DNA from: Anaerolineae bacterium
GTDB taxonomy: Bacteria; Chloroflexota; Anaerolineae; Aggregatilineales; Aggregatilineaceae
Direction: 5' to 3'
NCBI GenBank assembly: GCA_018056405.1
Contig: JAGPFT010000178.1
Location: 1 to 6,516 of the forward strand
Length of the DNA stretch: 6,516 nt
Position numbers and translations under genes: made by a program. The notes beneath the pieces are model-generated. The model had not been told where the DNA came from and made no database searches. It was given only the letters and a program-made list of their open reading frames with translations. This document shows positions 5,780-6,516 of the stretch, in pieces (within the stretch, counting starts at the first letter, position 1; each line of letters begins with the position of its first letter).

Positions 5780-6516
5780 GTGCACGACGAGAAGCCGTTC
5801 TTCATGCGCGACCCCTGGCAGTACAGCCCGGCAGACAGGCCCGGCCCCGGCCCCGACGCCGGGCTGGGCTTCGATACGCGGGCGCTGCACACGGGCTTTC
5901 GCCCGCTGCGCGACGTGGGCAAGTTCCGCTCCTTCGTGACGCCGATTGCCCAGTCCATGACCTACCCCTATGAGCGCTTCGACCAGTTCCCGGACTTCAT
6001 CTACGGGCGCAGCAAGACGCCTACCGTCAGCGTGCTGGAAGAACGGCTGGCCGCGCTCGAAGGCGGCGAAGGGGCCGTGACCGGCAGCTCTGGCTCGCAG
6101 TCGCTCTTCAGCCTGATCTTCACCCTGGCCCGGCCCGGCGACAACGTGGTGACCAGCCTCAACATCTTCGGCGAAGGGTACAAGCAGGCCGCGTCCATCT
6201 TCCCGCAGCGGACGGGGGTCGAGTTCCGCTTCGTGGGCGACCCGGCGGACCCGGAGGCGTGGGACGCACTGGTGGACGGCAGGACGCGCCTGGTGTGGGT
6301 CGAGACGCCCAGCAACCCTTGCCTCTTCGTCACCGACATCGCCGCCGTCGCGGAAGTGGCCCACGCGCGCGGCGTGCCGCTGCTGGTGGACAACACCATC
6401 GCCACGCCTGCCCTGCAGCAGCCCTTCGCCCTGGGCGCGGACATCGTGCTGCTCTCGATCACCAAGTTCCTCTGCGGCAACGCCAGCGTCATCGGCGGGG
6501 CGATTGTCGGGCCGGA
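5780..6516 (+). CDS. Cys/Met metabolism PLP-dependent enzyme (trans-sulfuration family), truncated at window edge
   Basis: The frame is open from GTG 5780 to the window end, giving 245 residues of a protein usually 380-430 long. Family motifs in order: FDTRALHTGF (31-40); YGRSKTPT (75-82), equivalent to the family's Y-S-R-x-x-N-P-T with cofactor-phosphate residues Tyr75 and Arg77; a GSSGSQS turn in place of the usual S-G-M/Q-A-A; ETPSNP (175-180); VDNT with the pyridine-nitrogen aspartate Asp204; and SITK with the PLP lysine Lys229. The family includes O-acetyl/O-succinylhomoserine sulfhydrylase, cystathionine gamma-synthase and beta/gamma-lyases and methionine gamma-lyase. The truncated sequence does not decide between these, though the SSG turn leans towards the sulfhydrylase type. 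GTG is preferred because AAGGA ends nine bases upstream; ATG 5804 is an alternative lacking a clear ribosome-binding site. A proline-rich N-terminal extension of about 30 residues precedes the conserved core. The 32-base gap suggests co-transcription with the second methyltransferase. Confidence 0.9.
   Translation, partial: MHDEKPFFMRDPWQYSPADRPGPGPDAGLGFDTRALHTGFRPLRDVGKFRSFVTPIAQSMTYPYERFDQFPDFIYGRSKTPTVSVLEERLAALEGGEGAVTGSSGSQSLFSLIFTLARPGDNVVTSLNIFGEGYKQAASIFPQRTGVEFRFVGDPADPEAWDALVDGRTRLVWVETPSNPCLFVTDIAAVAEVAHARGVPLLVDNTIATPALQQPFALGADIVLLSITKFLCGNASVIGGAIVGP

Overview
The window is a GC-rich, densely coding piece of bacterial chromosome carrying five genes, two of them cut by the window edges. 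The gene set (two non-pyrrolysine MttB-superfamily methyltransferases, a tungsten/molybdopterin aldehyde:ferredoxin oxidoreductase, and PLP enzymes of amino-acid metabolism) together with GC-rich hairpin repeats between genes suggests an anaerobic or facultatively anaerobic bacterium. A member of the Chloroflexota (Anaerolineae-like) is my best guess. That placement is inference from gene content and style only, since the window contains no rRNA or other marker gene.

Layout. Positions 1-393, minus strand: the N-terminal 131 codons of a fold-type I aminotransferase, running off the left edge. Positions 394-805: a divergent intergenic region with one candidate promoter facing left (484-512) and one facing right (735-761). 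Between them lies a roughly 190-bp element with imperfect terminal inverted repeats and two strong internal hairpins (531-721). Positions 806-2260: first MttB-like methyltransferase. Positions 2265-4085: complete aldehyde:ferredoxin oxidoreductase, only 4 bases after the first methyltransferase and probably co-transcribed. Positions 4086-4301: a terminator-like 15-bp hairpin, then a near-consensus sigma-70 promoter with a palindrome over the expected transcription start. Positions 4302-5747: second MttB-like methyltransferase. Positions 5780-6516: a trans-sulfuration-family PLP enzyme (MetY/MetZ/gamma-lyase type) starting at GTG, 32 bases after the second methyltransferase and cut by the right edge.

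Working together. The two methyltransferases are clear paralogues and bracket the oxidoreductase, which suggests a small accessory catabolic module in two transcription units. MttB-superfamily enzymes without pyrrolysine are known to demethylate quaternary amines such as glycine betaine, proline betaine and carnitine, passing the methyl group to a corrinoid protein. AOR-family enzymes oxidise aldehydes to acids with ferredoxin. A plausible but unproven reading is stepwise breakdown of a methylated compound that yields an aldehyde, with a sulfur amino-acid enzyme downstream. No corrinoid protein, corrinoid-activating ATPase or transporter is visible, so the methyl acceptor must be encoded elsewhere or the chemistry differs. 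The oxidoreductase appears to lack the usual active-site histidine motif, which makes its substrate an open question.
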